Shown here: piece by piece, positions 27,318 to 34,847 of the stretch | Layout: each line of letters starts with the position of its first letter | Numbering within the stretch: position 1 is the stretch's first letter | Source of the DNA: an uncultured Burkholderiales bacterium | Lineage (GTDB): Bacteria > Pseudomonadota > Gammaproteobacteria > Burkholderiales > Burkholderiaceae_C | Assembly: GCA_903933115.1 (NCBI GenBank) | Contig: CAIZIT010000005.1 | Location: 1 to 64,000 of the forward strand | DNA length: 64,000 nucleotides | Direction of reading: 5' to 3' | The notes under the pieces: model-generated | The model's input: the letters and a program-made list of their open reading frames with translations, nothing else | The model's database searches: none | What the model was told of the DNA's origin: nothing | Position numbers and translations under genes: made by a program

Positions 27318-28748
27318 TTATCCCGCTCTTTTGGCCAAAGTACTGGCCATGCCCAAGTAATTGTCGGGTCGCAATTGGAGCAGTCTTTCTTTTTCTGACT
27401 CTGGGATCTCCAGAGATTGAATCAGCTTGGCCAAATCTTCTTGTTTAACTGTTCTTCCTCTGGTCAACTCTTTCAAACTCTCATAAGCGCCGCTCACTCC
27501 ATAGCGGCGCATCACCGTTTGAATGGGTTCGGCCAAAACCTCCCAAGCGCCATCCAAATCTTCCGCCAATTTCACTTTATTGATTTCAAGTTTTGACAAA
27601 CCCGTCAATAACGATTGATAAGCCAAGACCGAATAACCCAATCCCACACCTATATTGCGAATCACCGTGCTGTCTGTGAGATCACGTTGGAATCGAGAGA
27701 TCGGTAATTTTTCACTCATGTGTTTGAGCATGGCGTTGGCCAAACCTAAATTTCCTTCGGCATTTTCAAAGTCAATGGGATTGACTTTATGAGGCATTGT
27801 TGATGAACCAATTTCTCCCTCCTTCAATCGCTGCTTGAAGTAGCCCAAGGAAATATAACCCCAAATGTCACGACACCAGTCGATCAAAATGACATTCATC
27901 CTTGTGATGGCATCAAAAAATTCAGCCATGTAATCATGCGACTCAATTTGAGTACTGTAAGGCTGGAAACAAAGGCCAAGCCCAAAGTGTTGATCCAAAG
28001 CGTCACCCTCTTGATAAACAGGTGACTCAACAACTGAGCGTGCAATGCTCTCCCAGTTGACATCTGGATAAGCAGCCAGTTGAGCGTTGTAATTGCCTAC
28101 AGCGCCATTCATCTTTGCCATCAATGGAATCGCAACGATTCGAGACCTTGCATTTTTTAATCTCACCACAAAGTTTGCAATCTCTTTTCCAACTGAAGTT
28201 GGCGTTGCGGTTTGTCCATGTGTTCTCGACAACATGGGTACCTCAGCATATTCTTGAGACAGCTCTGTCATTTTCCTGATCACGGCATCCACAAAAGGCA
28301 GCACGACATCCTGTCTTGCGGCTTGGATTTGTAAGGCATGGCTGGTGTTGTTGATATCCTCGCTCGTCATCGAGAAATGGACCATCTCTTCGATTCTTGC
28401 CAACTCTTGTTTAATGGCATCCGACAAGTGTTCAGCTTTAAATTGCCTTTTGATCCAATATTCAACCGCTTTGACATCATGATTGGTTGTTTTTTCGATC
28501 TCTTTGATGGACAGAGCATCTTCAATGGAGAATTGACTGTACAACCCCAATAAAAATTCTTTGGTTGGAGCAGATAGGGATGGACACTCCTTCAATCCAA
28601 TTTGGCTCAGGGCCATGAGCCATGTGACTTCAACCTGGACTCGGCGTTGCATGTAACCCATCTCAGACATGATGGGTCTGATTTCTGCCAATTTAGCTGC
28701 ATAACGACCATCTAAAGGGGATAAAGCGAGGAGTGGTGAATTGTTCAT
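27318..28748 (-). CDS. purB: Adenylosuccinate lyase
   Basis: PurB acts twice in purine synthesis, releasing fumarate from SAICAR and from adenylosuccinate. The 476-residue protein has the fumarase/aspartase superfamily signature GSSTMPHKVNPIDFENAEGN with the catalytic serine loop, plus SMTSEDINNTSHA and SRTHGQTATPTSVGKE. It is the longer proteobacterial type (PurB of E. coli). Four other purine genes (purC, purE, purK and the neighbouring tsaC group) are 30 kb away. It is divergent from the glutathione S-transferase gene. Confidence 0.97.
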   Translation of the reverse strand: MNNSPLLALSPLDGRYAAKLAEIRPIMSEMGYMQRRVQVEVTWLMALSQIGLKECPSLSAPTKEFLLGLYSQFSIEDALSIKEIEKTTNHDVKAVEYWIKRQFKAEHLSDAIKQELARIEEMVHFSMTSEDINNTSHALQIQAARQDVVLPFVDAVIRKMTELSQEYAEVPMLSRTHGQTATPTSVGKEIANFVVRLKNARSRIVAIPLMAKMNGAVGNYNAQLAAYPDVNWESIARSVVESPVYQEGDALDQHFGLGLCFQPYSTQIESHDYMAEFFDAITRMNVILIDWCRDIWGYISLGYFKQRLKEGEIGSSTMPHKVNPIDFENAEGNLGLANAMLKHMSEKLPISRFQRDLTDSTVIRNIGVGLGYSVLAYQSLLTGLSKLEINKVKLAEDLDGAWEVLAEPIQTVMRRYGVSGAYESLKELTRGRTVKQEDLAKLIQSLEIPESEKERLLQLRPDNYLGMASTLAKRAG

Positions 28749-28908
28749 TTGAACATTTTAATGCTCGCGAAAGCGAACTTTTGAACGCCTGAAATGTATT
28801 TAAACAAACCAACTTTTTATCCGCTGACTTGATATGAACTCGTCGTTAGCGCACAACACAACACAACCAGCAGCGCTTAAAATTAGAGTCCAGCAACTAA
28901 GCATAAAC

Positions 28909-29526
28909 ATGAAACTAATTGGTGCAATCACAAGTCCATACGTACGTAAAGTTCGGATCGTCATGGCAGAAAAAAAACTAGACTATCAGCTCATTCGTGA
29001 AGACGTCTGGTCCAAAGACACTCAAATTTCTCAGTTCAATCCACTTGGTAAAGTACCTTGTTTGATCATGGAAGGTGGTGAAGCCTTGTTTGATTCCAGG
29101 GTCATCGTTGAATATTTGGACACCCTATCACCAGTCGGCAAATTGATACCAGCCAGCGGGCGTGAGCGTGCAGAGGTCAAAACTTGGGAAGCGCTATCGG
29201 ATGGCGTACTGGATGCCAGTATCTTGGCTCGACTCGAACAAACATGGTCTGGTCGCCTAGATCAAGAACGCTCTCAGGCTTGGATTGATCGTCAAATGGA
29301 TAAAGTAACGACCAGCCTTGTTGCCATGGAAAAAGGCTTGGCGGATAAGCCTTTTTGCTGTGGCATTCACCTCAGCTTGGCCGATATTGCCGTAGGTTGT
29401 GCTTTGGGTTATTTGGACTTTCGCTTCCCTGCCTACAATTGGCGCGACGCACAACCTGAGCTATCGAGATTATTTGAAAAATTGAATTCGCGAAATTCTT
29501 TCATTGAAACAGCGCCCGCTCTATAA
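28909..29526 (+). CDS. Glutathione S-transferase family protein
   Basis: This 205-residue protein has a thioredoxin-like N-terminal half (MKLIGAITSPYVRKVRIVMA, the glutathione-site FDSRVIVEYLD) and an all-helical C-terminal half (SLADIAVGCALGYLDFR), the standard GST fold. The ATG at 28909 starts the first beta strand; an upstream ATG would add 25 residues without similarity. The active-site position near residue 9 is serine/proline (TSPYVRK). Substrate unknown. The gene ends six bases inside the convergent NTF2-like gene. Confidence 0.9.
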   Translation: MKLIGAITSPYVRKVRIVMAEKKLDYQLIREDVWSKDTQISQFNPLGKVPCLIMEGGEALFDSRVIVEYLDTLSPVGKLIPASGRERAEVKTWEALSDGVLDASILARLEQTWSGRLDQERSQAWIDRQMDKVTTSLVAMEKGLADKPFCCGIHLSLADIAVGCALGYLDFRFPAYNWRDAQPELSRLFEKLNSRNSFIETAPAL

Positions 29527-29994
29527 ATTGGCAGAGGCTCTTTTTTTAACCCATCTCAATAAGGCGCCGAGCAGGGGAATTTTTTCATAAACCTCCTCTG
29601 CCGCGTCCCAGTAATCTCTGTGGTTTGAAATGCGCCAAGCCCCTACATCGGCCTCGTACGCCCAAATCAAATGACTCGCACCCTTGATGGTCATGCCCCC
29701 TTTTGAGGGCATTTGGTCTAACGCAAAATAAAACTCCCACGTGATAAAGGTGTGCACGCCTTCGCTTGCAACTTCTTGCACCTTGAACCTTGGATCACGA
29801 AGAGATTCAAACATGTGTTCAAATATTCTTTCAATGCTTTGGATGCCCTTGACATCGTTGAATGGATCTTTAAAGCCTGCATCAAGGGCATAAAAATTCT
29901 TCAATTCCAATAAGTTGCTTTTGGTGATGTTTTCAAAAAAGACAATCAAGCTGTTCACTTGATCTTTGAGCGCTTGATCAGTCAATTCATTCAT
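29521..29994 (-). CDS. NTF2-like (SnoaL-type) protein
   Basis: This 157-residue protein has the cone-shaped NTF2-like fold pattern: an N-terminal helix with LIVFFENITKSNLLELKNFY, then FKDPFNDVKGIQSIERIFEHMF and alternating strands ending in IWAYEADVGAWRISNHRDYWD. It is the last gene of a six-gene operon and lies 12 bases after the SDR gene. A similar NTF2-like protein accompanies SDR, DUF1365 and DUF3833 genes in several proteobacterial stress clusters. No catalytic role can be assigned. Confidence 0.8.
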   Translation of the reverse strand: MNELTDQALKDQVNSLIVFFENITKSNLLELKNFYALDAGFKDPFNDVKGIQSIERIFEHMFESLRDPRFKVQEVASEGVHTFITWEFYFALDQMPSKGGMTIKGASHLIWAYEADVGAWRISNHRDYWDAAEEVYEKIPLLGALLRWVKKRASANL

Positions 29995-30006
29995 GGAATG
30001 GTATCT

Positions 30007-30783
30007 TCAATGTTGATTCTTTGTCGCTTTTGCAACCCATTTAAAGTACAGGGCATATGGCAATAGGCGTAAGAATTTAAGCACCCTGGTGAATCGCTTG
30101 GGAAAATGAATTTCAAACTCGCCCTTTGCCCAGCCCTGAATCATCTCTCTCGCAGCCTGCTCCACCGAAATGATCGCTGGCATGTGAAACTTATTTTGCG
30201 CCGTCAAAGGCGTGTCAACAAAGCCCGGGTTGACCAAACTCACACCGAGACCACGTTCATGAAGATCAAAATACAGGGTTTCCGTCAAATTGATCAAAGC
30301 CGCTTTGGTGGGTCCATAAGCCAAACTCTTGGGAAGCCCCCGAAATCCAGCGACACTTGAGATCACTGAAACATGACCAAATCCTTGCGCCAATAAAGGC
30401 TCCAAGATGAAAGACAGCACTCTACAAAGCCCCAAGTAATTGACATCGTTGTGCTTGAGCATTTCGTCCAAATTGTACGCAGTGGCCGATTGCTCTAAAT
30501 AATGCCCTGCACAATAAACAACCATATCGATCCCCTGGTGCTTGCTCACAGCGTCAAATGCCGCTTCTATACTTGGGGTGCTCATCACATCCATCTGTAC
30601 TGCAAACACCAACGGGTGAGATGCAAAATCTTTGACACGCTCCAAATTTCGAGCTGAAACCGCGACCTTTGCCCCCATATTGACCAATTGCTGAGCGCAC
30701 GCGAGGCCTATCCCACTTGAAGCACCAATCAACCAAACGCTTTTATTGCTCCAGTCCTTGATTTGTGGATTGAATACGGTCAT
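30007..30783 (-). CDS. Short-chain dehydrogenase/reductase
   Basis: This 258-residue Rossmann-fold oxidoreductase has the cofactor loop LIGASSGIGLA (a variant of TGxxxGIG), NVNYLG-type central strand (HNDVNYLGLCR), the catalytic serine in VISSVAGF and the YGPTKAALI (YxxxK) pair. A hydrophobic/basic tail (LRLLPYALYFKWVAKA) suggests membrane contact. Its ATG overlaps the DUF3833 stop (ATGA), so the two are translationally coupled. In ChrR-type clusters this SDR may act on a modified fatty acyl group, but the substrate is not known. Confidence 0.9.
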   Translation of the reverse strand: MTVFNPQIKDWSNKSVWLIGASSGIGLACAQQLVNMGAKVAVSARNLERVKDFASHPLVFAVQMDVMSTPSIEAAFDAVSKHQGIDMVVYCAGHYLEQSATAYNLDEMLKHNDVNYLGLCRVLSFILEPLLAQGFGHVSVISSVAGFRGLPKSLAYGPTKAALINLTETLYFDLHERGLGVSLVNPGFVDTPLTAQNKFHMPAIISVEQAAREMIQGWAKGEFEIHFPKRFTRVLKFLRLLPYALYFKWVAKATKNQH

Positions 30784-31379
30784 GGCTTGCTCGATGGATC
30801 TAACAAGGCGACCTTCTTAAACGACAAAGTGACTTCGCCCAAATAGATCCCCCACTTTGACATCTTGGCCTTGTTCAGTACAACTTCATCATCAATTTGA
30901 AACATCCAGTCCTCAAACTCAACATCCCAGCTTCTGTCATCAACGGGAAGCAAAAGGTGATATTTCCACTGCAAAGCATTGCCGGCACTTTGTCCCAGCG
31001 CAAAACCAACCACATCACCAGCACTGCCTTCGTAGCGACCGTCTCCAAGACTTTTTAATTTCCAAATCCGCTTTTGCTTCGTGCCATCGGAATACAAGAA
31101 ACTTTCGTCCAATACACCCTCTTTGTCATTCCAGTCACATTTCATGTCCACTGTAAATCTTTTTACCACCTTGCCACTTCGGTCTGTAAAAACACCCCAA
31201 GCTTTGACTTGTCCATTGAAAAATTCCTCCAACTTGAAATTGGGTTTTTCGTTTTTATAGTCCACCAGCGATGGAGACGAACAACTGACCAAGCCCAAAG
31301 CCAAGAAAAAAGGCAGTAGCAGGCATTTCAATCGCGAACACACCAGGTGTGTATGAATGTTGAAAAGATATGATTTCAT
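30780..31379 (-). CDS. DUF3833 lipoprotein
   Basis: This 199-residue protein has a lipoprotein signal: hydrophobic LLLPFFLALGLVSC with the lipobox cysteine at about residue 33. The rest matches the DUF3833 type (FKLEEFFNGQVKAWGVFTDR, FLYSDGTKQKRIWKL, GNALQWKYHLLLPVDD), probably a lipocalin-like barrel. The ATG at 31379 is chosen because GGAAGAGA precedes it. It is followed by the SDR with a four-base overlap and preceded by DUF1365 after 75 bases. It is usually found with DUF1365 and FAD oxidoreductase genes. Confidence 0.85.
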   Translation of the reverse strand: MKSYLFNIHTHLVCSRLKCLLLPFFLALGLVSCSSPSLVDYKNEKPNFKLEEFFNGQVKAWGVFTDRSGKVVKRFTVDMKCDWNDKEGVLDESFLYSDGTKQKRIWKLKSLGDGRYEGSAGDVVGFALGQSAGNALQWKYHLLLPVDDRSWDVEFEDWMFQIDDEVVLNKAKMSKWGIYLGEVTLSFKKVALLDPSSKP

Positions 31380-31454
31380 TTTCTCTTCCAATGAGTTTAA
31401 AGTTTGACTTAAAAATCCATCATGAGCGAAGCAGCCCACGAAAAACAACCGTGT

Positions 31455-32243
31455 CTATTTCATGATCGAAATGAATTCACTCGGCAAGGGGGGTGATTTG
31501 TGAAATTTTGTTCCTTTAAACCAAAGCGTCAACGCCTGAACATGAATGCGTAAAATCACACCCAGCGTCAACCAAAAATAGCCCCACAAAGCTTTTCTTC
31601 GGCTCAATGAATTGATCTTTTCCAATGTACCACTGACACTTGTCTTTAACAAGAGTCCATCCGAATCGTAATAATCAATCCGAACCAACGCTTTTTGGCC
31701 CTCTAAATCTTTTTGATTCATTTCTTTTGAGAACATGAATCTAAATTTATAGTCTCCACTGGTTTGAATGAACGGTGAAACATGGAAGACTTTTTCGATG
31801 CAATACTCTCTTCCCAGTTTCGGTGATTCGATCAAATAACAATGACGTTGACCAAAAGTATTGTTCACCTCAACCAAGATGACCTTTAAATCTCCATGTT
31901 TACTGTAACCATACCAAAAACTAACAGGTTTAAAGGTATACCCCCACACTCTTGGAAAACAATGAAGCCAAACTTCACCGTCCACACCTTGAATGCCCTG
32001 TTTTTCTAATACCGACTCAAACCAGTCCAAAGAAGAAACGGCAAGACTTCGACCCGGTTCTCCATGATCCCTGTCGTAAAAGGACAGACCAGAAAACCGA
32101 TTAACACTCAAACACTTGTTGTCCAAGTGCTCAATATGGCGCATCGGCAAAAAAAGAAAATAGGAAGAGTAGCCGAATTGGTGTTTTTTGGGTCGAGACC
32201 TAGAGTGACGAACTTGCCCAAATCCAACATAAGCATTGGCCAT
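31455..32243 (-). CDS. DUF1365 domain-containing protein
   Basis: This 262-residue DUF1365 protein has GFGQVRHSRSRPKKHQFGYS at the start, then RVWGYTFKPVSFWYGY and VEVNNTFGQRHCYL, with a hydrophobic C-terminal segment. The biochemical role is unknown. In other proteobacteria these genes lie with an FAD amine-oxidase-like protein and a cyclopropane-fatty-acid-synthase-like methyltransferase. The start is the ATG that overlaps the stop of the FAD gene in a TGATG junction. Confidence 0.88.
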   Translation of the reverse strand: MANAYVGFGQVRHSRSRPKKHQFGYSSYFLFLPMRHIEHLDNKCLSVNRFSGLSFYDRDHGEPGRSLAVSSLDWFESVLEKQGIQGVDGEVWLHCFPRVWGYTFKPVSFWYGYSKHGDLKVILVEVNNTFGQRHCYLIESPKLGREYCIEKVFHVSPFIQTSGDYKFRFMFSKEMNQKDLEGQKALVRIDYYDSDGLLLKTSVSGTLEKINSLSRRKALWGYFWLTLGVILRIHVQALTLWFKGTKFHKSPPLPSEFISIMK

Positions 32244-33583
32244 CAAACATTGTCCTCAAAGCCCAACTGATGAAGCAAATCGCTGGCCGCCATTTTTCCG
32301 GCTTGAAACCCATCTTCATGAAAGCCACTGCCCAGCCATGCACCTGCATACCAAATTTTAGTGAGGCCAGAAATTTTGTGAATTTCTTTTTGTGCTCGAA
32401 CCGCAACGTCATCAAGTACGGGATGATGGTACTGAATGATTTTTAGTATTTTCTCTTTATCGATGGTTCTCTTTTCATTGAGAGAGACAAAAACGTTTTG
32501 CTGAAAAGGCAAGGGCTGTAATTTGTTGATCCAGTAGTGCAAACACACGCCACCATTCGGTGAAGATCCTGAGACGGCTAAATTTTCAAAATTCCATGCA
32601 GCCCATGCGCTCTTGATAGAGGGCATGACACTTTCATCCGTATGAAGGATGGCTGTGTTGGGTTGTGTTTTGATTGCCCCGAGGATGGATGTTTCTTCTT
32701 GGGTGGGCTGCTGCAACAAAGCCAAAGCCTGTGGTGCATGACAAGCCATGATGGCTGCATCAAACTCCTCAACACCGTCCTTCGTATGTACATATACTTT
32801 CAACTCATTATTAGACCACTTTCGATCAATTTTTATGATTTCAGTGTCAAGTCGCTTGTCAATGATTGAATCGGTAATTTTTTTAACGTAGTTTCTGGAT
32901 CCACCTAAAACCGTAAACCACTGCGGTCTGTTAAGCACTTGAAGTAAGCCGTGGTTATGACAAAACATCGCCAAGCTTTTTATGGGGTAACTCAGCATCG
33001 TTTTCAACTCACAACTCCAAATGCAAGCCAACATGGGCAGCAGGTAGCCTTCTTGAAATACTTCTCCAAACTCATATTTCTTTAAATACGCCTCGAGAGT
33101 CAAAAGATCGTTCTCATGACCTTTATTTAACAATGACTCCTTTACATATTTGGTTGTCAAGCGATTGAACCTCAAAATTTCTCTTAACAGCAACCAAAAC
33201 TTCAAGTTGAAAATATTTCTTCGCTGTGCAAAAACAGTATTCAAGTCGGAACCGCTCCATTCCAAGGTTCGCTTCATCCAAGATACATCTGACTGTACAG
33301 AAAACGACATGTCGGAGGCAGCAGTTTCGACCTGAAGGTCTTTGAACAATTGAATGAGCCCCGGATAAGTTCTCTCATTGAAGACTAAAAAGCCAGTATC
33401 TACAGGGAACGTCTCCTCTTGGTTTTTCTGATTGAGCAGTCGAACGTCTACACTGTTGGCATGACCGCCAAAATAAGAATTTTTTTCGAAGAGCGTAACA
33501 TCTGTTTTGTTTTTTAAAAAATGTGCGGCTGCTAATCCAGATATTCCTGAGCCAATGATTGCAATTTTTTTGCGCATATTCAT
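32243..33583 (-). CDS. NAD(P)/FAD-dependent oxidoreductase, amine-oxidase-like
   Basis: This 446-residue flavoprotein has the dinucleotide-binding loop IAIIGSGISGLAAAHFL, the acidic strand end TLFEKNSYFGGHANSV and a C-terminal FAD motif AGAWLGSGFHEDGFQAG. The type resembles desaturase/amine-oxidase proteins that stand next to DUF1365 genes. In such operons it is thought to act on unsaturated or methylated acyl chains, but this is inference. Its ATG overlaps the glutathione peroxidase stop (ATGA), and its stop overlaps the DUF1365 start, so it is tightly coupled on both sides. Confidence 0.9.
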   Translation of the reverse strand: MNMRKKIAIIGSGISGLAAAHFLKNKTDVTLFEKNSYFGGHANSVDVRLLNQKNQEETFPVDTGFLVFNERTYPGLIQLFKDLQVETAASDMSFSVQSDVSWMKRTLEWSGSDLNTVFAQRRNIFNLKFWLLLREILRFNRLTTKYVKESLLNKGHENDLLTLEAYLKKYEFGEVFQEGYLLPMLACIWSCELKTMLSYPIKSLAMFCHNHGLLQVLNRPQWFTVLGGSRNYVKKITDSIIDKRLDTEIIKIDRKWSNNELKVYVHTKDGVEEFDAAIMACHAPQALALLQQPTQEETSILGAIKTQPNTAILHTDESVMPSIKSAWAAWNFENLAVSGSSPNGGVCLHYWINKLQPLPFQQNVFVSLNEKRTIDKEKILKIIQYHHPVLDDVAVRAQKEIHKISGLTKIWYAGAWLGSGFHEDGFQAGKMAASDLLHQLGFEDNV

Positions 33584-34200
33584 TTATTTTTGTTTTCGCT
33601 CAAAAGAAGTTCTAGGCTCTTCACAAATGAACTGTCTTGTGGGCCTGTCATGCTGCTGTAACTTTTGATTTTCTGCCCGTCTCTTGAAATTAAATATTTA
33701 TAAAAATTCCATTTGGGCGATGTTTTGGTCACTGCGGCCAACTCCTTAAAGAGTTTTGATGCATTTTCACCCTTCACCGATGTCTTGGTGAACATTGGAA
33801 ATTTAACTCCAAATGTGTTCTCACAAAAGTCTGCAATCTGTTCATTGCTGTCAGGCTCCTGCGAAAAGTCATTGGAAGGAAAGCCTAAAACAACCAAACC
33901 ATCGTTCTTGTACTTGTCATAAAGTGCTTCTAAGCCTTTGTACTGCGGTGTAAAACCGCAATAACTGGCTGTGTTCACAATCAAGACGACTCGTCCACTG
34001 TACTGACAAAGGTTTTGAGGCTTTTCGTCTTGCAAGCGCATGACATTTTGATTGAGGATGCTCGGACATGTTGGTGCAGGTAGAGATTCCAACTTTTGAT
34101 TTTGAGCAAAACTCAAATCTGCAAAAGAAAAGGATATGCATGCAGCCAAGACCAGGACCTGACCAAGCTTATCGAACTCGTTTTTCAACACATTTTTCAT
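33580..34200 (-). CDS. Glutathione peroxidase family protein with signal peptide
   Basis: This 206-residue thiol peroxidase has the catalytic cysteine in NTASYCGFTPQYKGLE, the second site GFPSNDF (Asp in place of the usual Gln, a common variant) and KWNFYKYLI with the catalytic tryptophan. An N-terminal hydrophobic signal (LGQVLVLAACISFSFADLSFA) suggests export to the periplasm, unlike cytosolic homologues. The start at ATG 34200 has a GAGGT ribosome site; an in-frame upstream start is not needed. It is the first gene of the six-gene operon, whose promoter should lie in 34201-34338. Confidence 0.9.
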   Translation of the reverse strand: MKNVLKNEFDKLGQVLVLAACISFSFADLSFAQNQKLESLPAPTCPSILNQNVMRLQDEKPQNLCQYSGRVVLIVNTASYCGFTPQYKGLEALYDKYKNDGLVVLGFPSNDFSQEPDSNEQIADFCENTFGVKFPMFTKTSVKGENASKLFKELAAVTKTSPKWNFYKYLISRDGQKIKSYSSMTGPQDSSFVKSLELLLSENKNK

Positions 34201-34338
34201 AATGACCTCACATCCATTGAACATCAGCGACCATGCATTCTTAGACAATTCAGTATAAATGAGGGGCCACTGAATCGAACTTAATCCGATTAAAATACCT
34301 TTTTATCTTATGTTTTTATAACTTAATACCTATTTGCC

Positions 34339-34833
34339 ATGAGCCATCCACTTTTTACTTCAAAAATATTGGAACCACAGGCATTGAGATTGCAGTTGGA
34401 GAATATTAAATCTCTTGGTAGTGTTGTTTTCACCAATGGCGTCTTTGATGTGATCCATAAAGGCCATGTAAGCTATTTAGATCAAGCTCGACAAATGGGA
34501 GACGTTTTAATCGTTGCCCTCAATACGGACCGCTCTGCACGCTTATTGGGCAAAGGACAAGACCGTCCTCTCAACACTTTAGTTGACAGAGCGCATGTGA
34601 TCGCTGCATTAGAAAGTGTTTCATATGTAACTTGGTTTGATGAGAGCACGCCCATTGACATCATCAAACTCATACGTCCTGATCTGATTGTCAAGGGAGG
34701 AGACTATGACATGAGCACTTTAGATGAAACCAAATTTGTGGAGTCTTATGGTGGCAAAGCTGCAGCAATTCAATTTCTAAGCGGATACTCCACCACCGCA
34801 TTGGTTCAAAAAATTCATCAAGGCAAAGGTTAA
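34339..34833 (+). CDS. rfaE2: D-glycero-beta-D-manno-heptose 1-phosphate adenylyltransferase
   Basis: This enzyme makes ADP-heptose, the precursor of the LPS inner core. The 164-residue protein is the stand-alone nucleotidyltransferase half (HldE C-terminal domain) with VFTNGVFDVIHKGHVSYL (HxGH) and DLIVKGGDYDMSTL near the end. The kinase half is not adjacent, so it must be elsewhere. It is divergent from the peroxidase operon and convergent with glnE, with only 14 bases between. Confidence 0.93.
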   Translation: MSHPLFTSKILEPQALRLQLENIKSLGSVVFTNGVFDVIHKGHVSYLDQARQMGDVLIVALNTDRSARLLGKGQDRPLNTLVDRAHVIAALESVSYVTWFDESTPIDIIKLIRPDLIVKGGDYDMSTLDETKFVESYGGKAAAIQFLSGYSTTALVQKIHQGKG

Positions 34834-34847
34834 TTCTGTTTTGAGCG

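Noticed and set aside
34201-34338. ECF sigma (ChrR-type) promoter upstream of the peroxidase operon
   Set aside because: A TAAGA is present on the minus strand, but no TGATCC-like -35 is found at the required distance. A TATACT -10-like element is there too, but its -35 is poor, so no promoter is called.
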